Positions 1 through 11,110 of a DNA stretch of 64,000 nt are shown piece by piece (the first letter of the stretch is position 1; each line of letters starts with the position of its first letter). A program made the translations under genes and the position numbers. The stretch covers positions 71,385,617 through 71,449,616 of the forward strand of contig NC_087063.1 of assembly GCF_963678635.1 (NCBI RefSeq), in the 5' to 3' direction. Below the pieces are notes generated by a model, which did no database searches, was not told where the DNA came from, and worked only from the letters and a program-made list of their open reading frames with translations. Source of the stretch: Symsagittifera roscoffensis (taxonomy: Eukaryota > Xenacoelomorpha > Acoela > Convolutidae).

Positions 1-878
1 ACAACCTTTTCCTTAATTGCTCTTTGAGAACCAGTTTTTACTTGAGAAACATTTTCTGAACTTTGGGAAATGGCAATCAAAGTTTTGCAGCACGTAGTTT
101 TGCCTAGGTAGGTTATAGATTAGGCTTGGCATCTCGACTCTGAAAAGCTCACATCAAAATACTCTTCAAGATGATATCAGTAGTTGGGACTAGGGTTATA
201 AGGTGTTAAGAAACTAAGTGATTCTTCTCTTATTTAGGTCGCGTGACTTCCTTTTGTATGTTTTTTTAAAAAGCTCACGTTCAAACTTGGTGTTTCGCTG
301 TTTGACTTATGGTTTGTTTTTAAGTTCAGTTCAATTCCTTTTTTAAAGGATGGCATGTTTTTTCTAAATGAACTCTATTCCAGACAAACTGAAATTGTTA
401 GTAGATATAGCTTGTCTCGACATTTTGAAAACATTTTTATTTAGAGGCTTTCGTCTCAATTTTTGTCTGCTAGTTTGTCGTGCTATGTTTGTGTTGTCTT
501 GCAAGTTGTCTGCTTTATGTTTTTTGATTCAAGTTTTGTCTTTTTTGAATAATACTACAAATATAGCATCCGTAGACACGTGCAATTTTTTTGTTGAAAA
601 ATTGTGGATAATTTTCAGCTTATTGTCAGATCGGCTTTATTTATGTCGGCTTTTCTTCCTATTAGTTTGTTTCCTATAATTTTCCTGTTGTATTTTTATG
701 ATCGATAAGAGTCTGGCACCCTATTTTTGAATGCTCGACCCCTCAAGGAAATGTAAAAAACTTAAATAAATTAATCATGGAGAAATATAATTTTTCTAGT
801 TCCTTATTCAGTTTTATCGTTAAAAGTCATCTTAGGAACACGCTTGTTTAATCTTATACTTGTTGTATGGCAAATTTT

Positions 879-1050
879 GCGAAGATCAGCTTCGCCTCTG
901 TGGTTTAACTTCACTTCTGGCGTAGATCCTAGGAAGCTCTATATATATCCTCCTTGCCTCGAAGCCAGGGGTTCGATTCCGAAAGTTATCAGATTGCTGT
1001 TTGTCGTTTTCTTGCCTGTGTTTGCGAAGTTCAGCTTGGTCTCTCTCAGA
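879..1050 (+). repeat. tRNA-like SINE fragments with hairpin tail motif
   Basis: The hairpin GCGAAGATCAGCTTCGC lies at 879-895. It is followed by a tRNA-like stretch with a B-box-like GGTTCGATTCC at about 970-980, then a second, decayed hairpin (GCGAAGTTCAGCTTGG) at about 1023. The same pairing of a tRNA-like head with a GCGAAG...CTTCGC tail recurs at 37588 and 48492, so this is read as one or two degraded copies of a tRNA-derived SINE. Confidence 0.55.
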
Positions 1051-1389
1051 AAAAGTTACATTGATTAATCCGTATCTAAATTTGTAACTGTGTTTGACAT
1101 TCCTTATCTATACCGCGTCTTTATTTGGTAAGGGTATTGTAAGCGAGTACTAGACTTTTCCCATAAATAACTTCGTTCGCAGAATGTTCAAAATTAGAAA
1201 TGGTAAATTTAGGTTCATTTCATAATTATTTCAATTTTCCTTGCGTCTCCGGCACACTTCGTCTTTTTCCGCTTGATAGGTTTTGGCCTTTATGAAATCA
1301 AATCGGTTTATTGGTCTCCAAGTGAAAAAAAATTAGTGCGTGTTTTGAGGGTGAGGGAGACTTACTAGCTTTTTGGAACTTTTAAATTT

Positions 1390-1935
1390 TCACCTTTTTT
1401 CGGCTTTTCTTAATTTTTTTTCGCTGAATAGGTTTCGGGCTATGTTGTTTCGGATAAGTGATCTCATATTGCTTCATTTGTCGAGCAAACATAGTTTGTG
1501 TATGTGTGTGTTTTGGAGGTGAGAGGGAATTATTAACGTTTTATATAAGTCTTAAATCTTGTTCATTTTTTCGGCTTAAATTTTTTTGTCTTATTTTTTT
1601 TCGCTGAATAGGTTTCGGGCTATGTTGTTTCGGCTAAGTGATCTCATATTGCTTCATTTGTCGAGCAAACATAGTTTGTGTATGTGTGTGTTTTGGAGGT
1701 GAGAGGTAATTATTAACGTTTTAGATAAGTCTTAAATCTTGTTCATTTTTTCGGCTTAAATTTTTTTGTCTTATTTTTTTCGCTGAATAGGTTTCGGGCT
1801 ATGTTGTTTCGGCTAAGTGATCTCATATTGCTTCATTTGTCGAGCAAACATAGTTTGTGTATGTGTGTGTTTTGGAGGTGAGAGGGAATTATTAACGTTT
1901 TATATAAGTCTTAAATCTTGTTCATTTTTTTTCGG
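1390..1935. repeat. Tandem triplication, about 180-bp unit
   Basis: Three consecutive units share the landmark GGTTTCGGGCTATGTTGTTT at 1431, 1611 and 1790, giving periods of 180 and 179 bp. The copies differ by only a few substitutions and one T-run length change. Each contains a TGTGTATGTGTGTG stretch. No reading frame is kept across the copies. This is a recent local tandem amplification of non-coding sequence. Confidence 0.9.
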
Positions 1936-3235
1936 CTTAAAGGGTTTCTGATAAATTATTTTCGGCTTTGCTACCGCTTGGTAAGTTTAATTCCGGTGCT
2001 AATTTCTCATTTTTTTGTCTTGCCATGTTTTTATTTCATAAATAGCCTAATCTTATTGATAGATCCTGTTTTTTTGGCAGTTTCGATTTTTTTTTCCGTT
2101 TTATCGATTTATTATTTTGTATCGCAAGTGGTGCAAAGCTCAGCTTCGCCTCTGTGTTAAGACCTTTATATGGGACAACTTGATTTCAGTCATTTGAATT
2201 TTTTGTGGTTTGGCTTTTCAAGTTCAGTCCAATTTCATTTGCTGAAAGGAAAGCAAATTACTATCTCCGATTACGAAATTTGAAATGGCGCGAAAACTCT
2301 TGAACAATTTTTAGTTTCAAATTTTTTTTTGAAAATTCATTGTGGAATAACAAATGTCTATTGACCGCTTTTTCCCCTAATTGGGTTGGTTTCATTTTCA
2401 CTTATAATCTTACAATTGTGTAAGAAAATGAACTTGCTATTAGACCTCAACAATTTTCAGCACATTCCAAATTTTATATTCGCTTTTTTCATCTTATATT
2501 GCGTGGCTTTTTTATCGCTTTTTTCATCTAATATTCCGTGGTGTGAAAAGAAAATAGATTTTCATGATCTTGTTCTTAAAGTTGTGGGGTCTTTACAGGT
2601 TTTAAAACCCAATGGCTCAAAGTATTCTTTACAACTACTTTTTTATGGTAATTTTGTTTTCGGTTCAATAAGCATCCTCCCGAGTATTTTCGGCAAAATG
2701 ACAGCTCAATTAATGATACTGATGGCTTATTTAAGGCTGGTGATTGATTTTCTCGACAAATACAAAAATAAAGCTGGGTTTGATTTTTTATTGAAAAAAT
2801 TGAATTATCGAGTTTCCTTTGCCTGCTTTTGATCGGCTCACAGTCTAAAGCTTGGACCTTGCATTTGAATATTTAGTGCTCTCAATGATTTTTCCTGTAA
2901 TAGTAAGCTTACCACCTATCCCGTTGTATTATTGTTTTAAATCTCAGTTTTATTTTTCGATTTAAAGGTTTCTTCGTTTTAATTGTATTCAGCTTATAAT
3001 AAATTGTTTTATTTTATAATAAGCAAACTGAAGGCGTTTATTTTTCGTGCGTTCATGTTTCTGGCGGGAAAAGCGTAAAAATTTGGGGTTCCAAATTTTT
3101 TTGAAATTTTGGCCCAACGATCGTCTGAATTAAGTATTGTTTAAATACTAAGCAATTGATATGGCGCTGGTAATAGTTTTTCTCGGCCATTTTTCATATT
3201 TCTGTTTCTGTCTTTTGGTGTTAATTGACTTTTTT

Positions 3236-3789
3236 AAGAGTAATGAACGTAGTGAGTACTCTTATATTTTTAAGAGTCATGAACGTAGTGAGTACTCTTA
3301 TAGTCTTTTGATATTTTTGTTTGTTTTTTTTTCCAAGAAAAAAATCTTAAAGTTTGTTCACGCTCAATTTCAATTTTTCGCGGTTTGACTTCTTTTTAGC
3401 GATTTCTTTTAAGTTCAGTGCTCGATTTCTTTTAAGTTCAGGCTCGATTTCTTTTAAGTTCAGTGCATTTCCGTTGTTAAAAGGAAGGAAAACTCCTTTA
3501 TTGAACAGCAAAAGTTTACAAGGCACGAAAAACGTGATCGACTTCTAATTTATCAGATTTCCCGATGGAACAAAAGTATTACCTATTAATCCAGTTTTCT
3601 CAAAGTGGATTAGTTTTAACAAAAAGTTTCAAATTGTTCTTCAAACTTTTTTGTTTTAAAAAAAGGTCCGTTTTTAATTGTTCTTCAAAATCAAAAGTGG
3701 AAGATTTTTGAAAAAAAAAGAAGTCCGTTTTTTATTTTCAGGTTCCCTCCGTTTTTCTACTCTTTTCCAACTGTCAGTTGGCTATGTTT
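3236..3789 (+). repeat. Interspersed repeat family A, near full length
   Basis: The copy begins with an AAGAGT...ACTCTT short inverted repeat, duplicated in tandem here, and ends in the palindrome CCAACTGTCAGTTGG followed by CTATGTTT. Internal landmarks shared with other copies are a 'cgcggtttgac' segment, 'gttaaaaggaaggaaaactcc', 'gaacagcaaaag', 'cacgaaaaacgtgatcgact' and 'gatttccc'. No coding capacity is visible, so this is a non-autonomous element. Confidence 0.85.
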
Positions 3790-4161
3790 CCAATTGGCTG
3801 TATGGTTTTTAGGTAATATTCGATTAAATGCAACTAGTATGGCGAAATCTTATGACTGTTTTGTTGTTGCGCAAGGCGACAAAATGCATAAGAGATAATT
3901 TGTTAAAGACTACATACAATTTATAAATGTTTATTGTGCGGCAAACACTGATCAGGCCTGCCATACTCTTCTTAACAACTGTATGGAAGTTTTGCCTTGT
4001 TACACATGCGAAGTGTAGTGTCTTAATCGTTATTTTCACAAAAGTGATCGAAAGACCGATGGAAAGAACAGCTACTCCACTGCATTTCGTTTATTCCGCT
4101 AGTCTCTTTCTATGGTGCGTTTTCTCTTTCTATTGTCAGTTTTCTCAAGTTGGGTTAGTTA

Positions 4162-4278
4162 TTGGGTTAGTCGGGTTCTCAACTGTCAATGATAAATTGG
4201 GTTGGGTTAGTTGGGCTCTCAACTGTCAATCATAAATTGGGTTGGGTTAGTTGGGTTCTCAAGTGTCAATCATAAATT
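4162..4278. repeat. 40-bp tandem repeat, three copies
   Basis: The landmark TTGGGTTAG recurs at about 4162, 4202 and 4242. Each copy is followed by 'ttgggYtctcaaStgtcaat' and 'ataaatt'. The array ends at the start of a truncated family-A copy (about 4270-4369) whose end lies 34 bp before the splice acceptor of the 4403 exon. Confidence 0.85.
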
Positions 4279-4402
4279 ATTTTGTAAATTCAGAGGCTTT
4301 TTTCAAAGGCCATCAATTTTTTCCTGAGAAATTTGATCATTTTTCAACTGTCTGTTGGCTATGTTTGTCATATGTTGTGATGTGATGTGCTGTGCTGTGT
4401 AG

Positions 4403-4636
4403 AAAGAGATGGAAGCTAAAGACGCTGAGAAGGAGGCGGCCTCTAAGGCAGAGTACGACGAGATGCTTGCATCCAAGACCAAACAGAAAAATATCGACAT
4501 CATGATCGACAAGTACCTGCAGACGAGGAGGAATTCCTTCACGGCAGGGAACATCGCTGCCAGCATACAGGAACTCTCGGAGAGAAACCTCAAGAGTCTC
4601 AGCCTTAATAAAAAAATAAACACCGACGACTTATGA
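4403..4636 (+). CDS. Terminal coding exon of an unrecognised gene
   Basis: An open frame with a splice acceptor (tgtgtag) at its start, a TGA stop at 4634-4636 and an AATAAA signal at 4746-4751 about 110 nt later, so it reads as a real last exon. It encodes 77 residues: a charged helical, coiled-coil-like stretch (KEMEAKDAEKEAASK), then a less charged segment ending in NKKINTDDL. I do not recognise the family. GC content and codon use are exon-like compared with the flanks. Upstream exons were not identified. It lies to the left of the VPS15 terminal exons on the same strand, so VPS15 upstream exons must either fall between 4637 and 7585, where I see none, or lie left of this exon, making this a nested gene. 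The possible ATG at 4409 leaves open a very short single-exon gene, but the acceptor favours a spliced exon. Confidence 0.6.
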   Translation, partial: KEMEAKDAEKEAASKAEYDEMLASKTKQKNIDIMIDKYLQTRRNSFTAGNIAASIQELSERNLKSLSLNKKINTDDL

Positions 4637-5672
4637 ACAACTGTGTTCATTTGAAAGCTTTTGTTTTGAGATTGGGTGCTTCATCAGATTTCTATATTTT
4701 GCTGTTCATCGTTTAGATTTTAATATATCTTTTTACAGTCTGGCAAATAAAACGATTATATGGAGATGGAAAAACCGGTACGGCTTGTTTCTGAATGATC
4801 CAAAGATAGTTTTAAATCGACCCTTGGACTGGGAAACGCAGCGGACGTGCAACACGAGGGCTCGTGCGATCGACTCCAGCTTTGGTCACGGTTGGGTCGC
4901 TGTTTGGCCCGCCTCCTAATGTTTTCGAAATGGATAACATCCCCTCGCCTCCGCGGTTGGCCCTGAATTGAGTAGGACCGGGGCTAAAAACCCGCAGCTG
5001 TGCCTTGCTTAAGGTCTACATGCATATTTTTAGGTTAACTCGTTGGACTCAGAATTGTTGCCTCACCCGCCAGCAACGAAAGTTGATCATTGAGGGCCTC
5101 GATCTACTGAAATTTTGACTGCAATGTAGAGACCTCATCAACTTCACCGTCGCTCCTCTGTTCTCGATTCATAGCATAATATTGCTGAAACGAATCCGCC
5201 CTTATAAATATATGCTAAATTCAATCGTCCATGTCCAATCGAGACACAAAAAATGAGCGATTTTTTAAAAAATATTCGTACTTTTTTTTGCTTGTAGTTT
5301 TTGAAATTTGCGTAATTTAGGGCGCAGTTAGCCCAATTATCGTTTTAGTCGAAATTTTGTGCATTTGTCGTTTCAAAAACAAACAGATCATAGAGAAGCA
5401 TTGTCCATTTTTTCTCATTTTTAAGTCTTGATATTCGTGTTTAGCTTCAAACTTTTGAAAAAGTTCTTTTTCCAGTGTGGTATTAAGCTATGTTATTCGT
5501 TGTAATATAAAAACTTTCGAAAAAGTTCTTTGTCAGGCGTTGCCTTAAATTAAACTGAAATTTCTTGGTTATAAGCGTTCAGTTTTTGTTTTGATGAAGT
5601 CAGCCGATGCAGAAAATCAGTTTTTTTTAGTTCTGAGTTGTTACCTTTGATTAGCAATGGCATTGTAATCGG

Positions 5673-6091
5673 TTGTTCCGACCATTGAAAATGGGGAGGA
5701 ACTTTTTATTCGGGTGTAGTTCTTTTTCACGCAAAATCAGCTAACTCAAATAATCATCGGACAGGGTTGAGTGATAAATCATATCAAAGCCCCTTTTAGT
5801 CGTTATTCGTACGACATCAAAAAATTTCAAAAAAGTTTTCACAGTGTTGAGAAAAACCGGTTTGAAATTTGTCATTTTTGGTCTTAATTCGAGCTAATTA
5901 ATTCGGCAAAATTTTTTTTTTTTTTTTTAATTTTTTCTTTTAAAACAGTTTTCCAAATGACCTATTTTGTTATTACTCTTAAATATGCCTAAATTCTATG
6001 TTTCGTTCAGATTTTTTAAATCTCAACATGCAGAGAAAAACGACATCAATTTGAAAAAACTTTTTGTATTTTTTTAAGACTGGTCGGAACA
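5673..6091. mobile_element. MITE-like element with TTGTTCCGACC / GGTCGGAACA ends
   Basis: The left end TTGTTCCGACC (5673) and right end GGTCGGAACA (6082-6091) are inverted. The interior ('gaaaatggggag', 'cgcaaaatcag', 'gagtgataaatcatat') is shared with the longer copy at 29609-31380. No target duplication could be assigned with confidence, and there is no coding capacity. The flank to the right, 'gtgctacttgcacag', recurs after the same end at about 31381 and 42416, so the true element may extend further. Confidence 0.6.
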
Positions 6092-6637
6092 TTGTGCTAC
6101 TTGCACAGTAACCGGCTATCCTTGTTTCATGTTATAATTTTTGATCATAGAAATCATCGGTTTGCTTTACTGGCATATGTATTTCTTGTTCTTGTGATTA
6201 ATTTTAACGCTCAGATCGGGGACGGAAAAGATCTGGGGTTCTAATTGGGTCAAGAGTATTTGCTTGGGAAATCTTATTTGTCGGTCTATCGCTTGCCTGT
6301 TTATTTGTTTTCAGCGAAGTTTCCACAGCATGGCAATTGTTGGGTTTTTTGGTACCTCTAGGAAAACTCGAATGGGTAAATTTTGCATTATAATGAAGGC
6401 CTAATTTCTTTTGGATTCTGATTACAGCAAAGGACAACCTATTGTATCTTGTTTTTTTTTTAAATCAACCGTACATTCTACACCAGGAGTGATATACCCC
6501 AGAATCCGCCTCAAGCATTTGTTCTAGTCTGAAAATTAATTCTGTATAAAATATGCATTTCATACAACCCGTAAAAAGTATAAAAGTGGTTAGAAAATCT
6601 GTGCTTTATGGTTGTCTGTTACATGTTTAAGTGTAAA

Positions 6638-7033
6638 AGAGCGAAGTGATTTTCTCTTATATATTCGTGACGTTTTTTTTTTCAGGAAAGCGCTACATTT
6701 GCGGTGGTTTTTTTTGGATAAGGCGAATTACGCTCTCCAGTTACGAAAGTGGAAATGACGCGACAAAACGAGAACGACTTCGAGTTTCGAGTGCAGATTT
6801 TACCTTTTGAATTTCCCACTAGAATAAAAAATACCGAGTGATCTTTTTCTCTTTATGGGATAACTTGAAGAAAAAAGTACCTGTCATAAAAAATTCGAAA
6901 TTGAAAGAGCTGTAACGCGATATATTATTTCTTCAAAGGTCAAAAGATGAGAAATATTCAAATTTTTTTCATCTACTTTTTTTGTTCAGTTCTCTTGTTT
7001 CTTTACACTTTTCCAACTATCTGCTGTTTATGT
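6638..7033 (+). repeat. Family-A repeat, diverged
   Basis: It starts 'aagagcgaagtgattttctctta' in the position of the AAGAGT/ACTCTT inverted repeat and ends in 'ttccaactatctgctgtttatg', a decayed version of the CCAACTGTCAGTTGG palindrome. Confidence 0.7.
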
Positions 7034-7585
7034 AGTAAGATGGAAAATGCTCCAGATACTGGTTAAGGTGAACTTTTTGCTTCAAAATACTATTTCAAAC
7101 TCTTACTATATTAAACTCGCAAACTTCAAATGACTTGATCGGTTTAGAAATAAGCTATTTGTCGGCATCATTTGACAGTTAATTGTGGTATCTGATAGCG
7201 TTAAAAAACGCGCACGATTGCTAATATATTCTATCGTCATACGGAAGGTTGGTTTGGCCGTACAGTATCATGGATTGCGAAGCAAGTTTGTGTAGCTGGT
7301 GATGTAAAAGCTTCTGGCTTTTAAACTAGGTCTTCGTTTTACTGTGCTGTTTGTTGAGTATTTTCAATTAATTGCTGCAAATTGTAATTATTAAGGTAAA
7401 TTTCAATATATGCCTGCTTCTCTGGTCGATGAGGTTTATATTTATACCGCCTTAAGAATTAGGTTTTTGTTTAGTTTTCGCACTCCTGCTAAATGAAATG
7501 TTTTTGGCAAGTGAGGTCAGTCCTCACTGAGATCTGTATTACTTTTGTACGCTGCTAAGAGTTCAATGTTGTTGTTTGTGTGTAG

Positions 7586-7739
7586 GTGGGAGTGACAAGA
7601 GAGTTCGCTTCTGGGATGTGTGCAACCCTAATAGGACTTATGTGGTCAGCAACAGCATCCAACCGGCGGGAGTAGAGCAGACATTCCACTACTCTCAGCA
7701 CAGAGTGGCCATCTCACGCGACAACAACTACTCACTCAG
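7586..7739 (+). CDS. PIK3R4: VPS15 (PI3-kinase regulatory subunit 4), penultimate exon
   Basis: This exon encodes a WD40 repeat of VPS15, the pseudokinase-HEAT-WD40 scaffold of the Vps34 class III PI3-kinase complex, which makes PI3P on endosomes and autophagic membranes. The peptide reads GGSDKRVRFWDVCNPNRTYV then SNSIQPAG, matching the family's late blade with its RFWD core. The acceptor is tgtgtag|GT (phase 1) and the donor CAG|gtcagt (phase 2), and phase 2 is what the exon at 13020 needs. Only the last roughly 130 residues of a protein normally near 1350 residues are in the window. Upstream exons were not located. Confidence 0.88.
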
Positions 7740-7984
7740 GTCAGTCCAGTCAACCCATATGCATTCTCTGATTTTAAACTTGCTATTGGAAGAAGAAGAA
7801 GCTCATTCAAGTCAGAGTAATTGAGTTAGGTAGCGCTTGAAAAGGTTAGATAAAAAGATCAGTTGATCTGCTCTAGGTCTACCCTTCAAACTACATATAA
7901 TTTGTTTAACATTTCTCTACTTCAAAGAACAACATGTGAAAGTAGTTAATCTGTATTAGAAATCTAAATTAGAAAGATTAAAAG

Positions 7985-8060
7985 AAAATGTCCGACCGGG
8001 ATTCGAACCTCTTATTCGGAGCTTCAGTCAAGCAGTTTATCGCAAGACCAAAGCATCATG
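7985..8060 (-). repeat. tRNA-like sequence (SINE head)
   Basis: On the minus strand the sequence contains a B-box-like GGTTCGAATCCCGGTC and a tRNA-like upstream part. Acceptor-stem pairing is not evident, so it is called a tRNA-derived repeat and not a tRNA gene. Confidence 0.5.
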
Positions 8061-8213
8061 ACTGAAAAGACAAAGCTTTTTTCGAATAAAAAAAATCTTT
8101 ATGAAGTTCCTCTCCTATTTTGCTGCATCATCTACATCTTCTCCTTTCTCTATGAAGCTGATAACACTGTTTATAGCGCTTTTATTCCTTCCCAGGTACA
8201 GCTCTGATTTACC

Positions 8214-8300
8214 CATACGTTATCACGGTTCGAGCCGGGAATTGAACCGCGTACCCCTGGGGTGCAAGTCATATTTTAGCCGCTATACTACGGAGCCTTG
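8214..8300 (-). repeat. tRNA-like sequence, pseudo-tRNA or SINE head
   Basis: Read on the minus strand it starts GGCTCCGTAGTATAGCGGCT (A-box region like Asp/Glu/His tRNAs) and has a B-box-like GGTTCAATTCC. The T stem mispairs and the sequence after it does not complement the 5' GGCTCCG, so a functional tRNA is unlikely. Confidence 0.55.
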
Positions 8301-9221
8301 TCAGTAAAGGTCTGTAGGCTATTATACACTGCTTCCAATTGCACTAGGCTTAGGACAACGGATCCTTAAGAAAAGATTAAAACTACTCAATTCTTTATTC
8401 TTGAAGAAATATCCAGCTCTGAAAACATGAGCTGAATTGGTAATACCATTTTCTGTTACTATTTCGATAATATTCCTAACAGAGGGTAGGATATTATACG
8501 GAATTTAAAGCCGGTTATCGCGGAGACGCCAGTGTAGGGCGCCTACCGGCGACCTTAAACTGAAATTCTCAAATAAATTAGTTTTCAAAATTTGTGATTT
8601 TTCGCTTTTCTTTAATTTTGCGAGTTGTCTTTTGTTGCGAGTTGTCTTTTGTTGCGAGTTGTCGGGGTACTGGTAGTAGTATTTTTACTTGTGAGGCATG
8701 CTAAAGCTTCGTTGACCTCCAACAAATGCAAAAGTTTTACAGCTTTGTTCGACTCAGGGGTTGCTTTGAAAGTTGTTTCGTTGCTTTACGGGTTGAAAAA
8801 TTATTGATTGGTCTTAGTTATCAAACTTCAATAGTCAATAAAAATGTAGTTCATTAACATCTCTATGACCATTAAATGTATCTTCGTTTATTGAAATTTG
8901 GGTCCAGAGCTTTAGAGCTACAACTTTTGTTCGGGAACCAGAAACTAAAATCCCATATTGCACAAGGGGTTTGATTTCATGTTTGTACTTATCAAGTAAT
9001 CTCTTGAAAAATTTCTTTATTTTGCCGAGCTGTATATTGCCTAGCTAGCTGTTTGGAATCATGCTGAATTTGTGTTTAAAATCATTTTTTTAGTTAATTT
9101 TTTTCTAATTGCATTTGTTCATCCGCTTTCGAGGAACATAGGCCAATTCAAAAAAAAGGGACGCACTACGTTCTATCAATTGTTTTTGTCGAAATTCAAA
9201 GTTCATTAATATACAGACGAC

Positions 9222-9570
9222 CAGGGACGGATCTAGGATTTTCTCGAGGGGGGGGGGGGGGCGGATTTTCAAAAAAGTTTCTTTAGGTCGACCGAATTGA
9301 TTTTTCGAGCTCTCCCTAAGCACTGTTTAAACCCTGTTTTGGTCAAACTTTCTGCGCCGCAGGCCAAATTTTGAAAAACCAGACTAACAAGGCGTTTTTA
9401 GGCACTTTTTTGGAAAATTTTGACCAAAAAATCGCGTTTTTTCGGCGCGCGCTCTCCCCTCAAGATTAGTATGTATTGGCGAAAATGGATTTCTTAAAAA
9501 GTACCAAAGGGGGGACCCTTTGGGTCGGCAGGGGGTCGAATCCCTGGGGGGGGGGGGTTGTCCGCCCCTG
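9222..9570. mobile_element. hAT-like MITE with 8-bp target duplication
   Basis: 349 bp bounded by CAGGGACGGATCTAGG on the left and GTCCGCCCCTG on the right, which are imperfect inverted termini. It is flanked by a perfect 8-bp direct repeat, cagacgac, at 9214-9221 and 9571-9578. Eight-base duplications and CAGGG-type ends are typical of hAT elements. Long G runs lie just inside both ends. It has no transposase, so it is non-autonomous. It is inserted in a LINE fragment. Confidence 0.85.
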
Positions 9571-9578
9571 CAGACGAC

Positions 9579-10895
9579 CATTTATCTAGGTTTTCATGAT
9601 TAGTACCAATATTAGGTACATTTCGAAGTATATCAGTAGTAATAGTGGTCATAATTTGGAACCATGTTGTAATCGATCTCCGCGAGGATGTAATATTTGT
9701 TTTTTCGGTCTTCGGCTGAGGCCTACTCGAATAGGTTTTAATCCATTCGAGAGCACAACCTTGTATTCCGCAAGAAGTAAGTTGAGATTTCAGAAGAATA
9801 TGTTGATCCATGGTATCAAACGCTTTGTTGAGATCCTGAAATCTAATTTTTCGAAATGTTTCATCTTTCAAATTTTCAGTTTCTTCGGCTGAAGCATCAA
9901 TAATGCTATTCTTTGAATGAAATTCAAATTGTTTATCGTAAAATAACATGAAAATTTAGCTGAAGTTTATAGACCCTGTTGTACATTGATCATTTCTAAA
10001 TTTTAAGGAATTCAGCAGAAATATGGGACAATATTTTTTCAGGAAATATGTTCTGGGCAAAAGATAGTTACATTGTTTCTGTGAGATATGCTGCACTAAA
10101 CTCTTTTTAAGACATTGTAATTAATATCATCACCAGATGACGTTTTGTTAGGTTGCTTTTAAGTGCAATATGTGACTTCATTGACAGAAGTTTCGCCCAG
10201 ATAGAACGAAATCTGCTGCGGTTCGGGTAGGATAGTGTTATGAGCCCAGTTATTTATTTATTACTTGAAACAACATATGTAAAAAGTTTGTTGAAGGTTT
10301 CTACTTTTTCTTCTGTCTCTGTCTGAAGTGATAACCAGAATCAGTGGACGTAAGCACAAAACCTTACACCTTTATTAGAGCTCTCTTTAAGATCATTTAG
10401 TAACTTCTTCGTCTGTCTTGAGTCGACACTAACGTCCTAAAAGTTTTTATGAAGTTTCACTTTTTGTTTTTATCTTTTTTTTCTGTTTTCATCTCAATTT
10501 ATTGCGCAATCTTATAAACGTATTTGTTTTTAGTGGGCTGGTAATAGCCTTTACCCAGAACTTGTGCGCCTTAATGTGCGCAATATTTAATTTTCGTAAC
10601 TTCGTTCGTTATATTCTGCAATTTTTAATTGCAATGCGAAATCAATTCGATAATTTGTTTCCCTGAATCGTTTTATTTTTAATTAAAGTGAACTTTTGAC
10701 TGCGTCTAAGAAAATATTAAAAAATGCCTTGAATGATGCATTCGTATTATCGGATACGAATAGTTGGTTCAATTTGTGTTGTAGAAAAAGAAAATTTCCA
10801 TTAGTTCGCGATTGTTTACGTGAAACAGGAACCATTTTTATGACTTGAACAATGATTTTTTTCGTGACAAAAACCATTTTAGCACCATTGATCAT
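9579..10895 (-). pseudogene. Degraded non-LTR retrotransposon (LINE), minus strand
   Basis: The minus-strand frame at about 9949-9579 encodes DLNKAFDTMDQHILL followed by GIQGCALEWIKTY, a clear match in form to the LINE reverse-transcriptase block DLSKAFDTVDH...GIRG. The minus frame at 10895-10683 has a peptide like the linker upstream of RT (QHKLNQLFVSDNTNASFKAF). Stops and gaps interrupt the frames, and the 9222-9570 MITE interrupts the copy downstream. This is a dead remnant. Confidence 0.75.
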
Positions 10896-10989
10896 TAATT
10901 ACCTCTGACAAGACTCAATGCTTTCGAAACACGAAGTAAGGCCTCTGGTCAGTATTTCGAAATAGCGGGGTATGTTTCATCATAAAAAT

Positions 10990-11110
10990 TCTGTAGTCCC
11001 ACAGGGCTCATCGATGGTTCCATTGATATTTGTTCTTAGCATATATGATTTACCGATTTTGATTTATTATGCAGTAATTTGCTGATGAGACAATCTTCAG
11101 TGCGCTGCGA
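10990..11110 (+). pseudogene. LINE reverse-transcriptase fragment, plus strand
   Basis: The plus strand encodes VVPQGSSMVPLIFVLSIYDL, corresponding to the [21 protein letters not shown] block of LINE RTs. A frame change later comes FADETIF, at the position of the FADDT catalytic box. Surrounding stops show decay. It is in the opposite orientation to the fragment at 9579-10895. Confidence 0.7.

Larger units (their letters stand above)
1..4402. other. Repeat-rich region with no supportable gene
   Basis: AT-rich DNA with long T runs. It contains a partial family-A repeat (about 210-360), tRNA-like SINE pieces (about 879-1050), a piece related to the 34310 and 49390 elements (about 1120-1260), a 180-bp tandem triplication (1390-1935), a full family-A copy (3236-3789) and a 40-bp tandem repeat (4162-4278). 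Open frames here, such as 2386-2832, are rich in F/L/I/Y with no recognisable domain and look like chance products of T-rich sequence. Upstream VPS15 exons, if the gene starts to the left of the window, were not found here. Confidence 0.7.
4637..7585. other. Non-coding stretch between the 4403 exon and the VPS15 exon
   Basis: It contains a polyadenylation signal at 4746, a GC-richer segment at about 4800-5010 that may be a tRNA-like repeat, a TTGTTCCGAC-ended MITE (5673-6091) and a family-A copy (6638-7033). No exon with acceptable splice sites and WD40-like or kinase/HEAT-like VPS15 sequence was seen. Confidence 0.6.

Noticed and set aside
1390-1935. CRISPR-like array
   Set aside because: The units are contiguous 180-bp tandem copies without unique spacers, in an animal-type genome.
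2386-2832. Plus-strand open frame of 148 codons
   Set aside because: T-rich composition gives F/L/I residues; no domain, no splice context and no poly(A) signal linked to it; flanked by repeats.
8214-8300. Candidate functional tRNA gene on the minus strand
   Set aside because: Acceptor and T stems do not pair; similar heads elsewhere belong to SINEs.
9494-9949. Host gene on the minus strand
   Set aside because: The peptide is a LINE reverse-transcriptase block, its frame runs into a MITE, and there are no splice sites.
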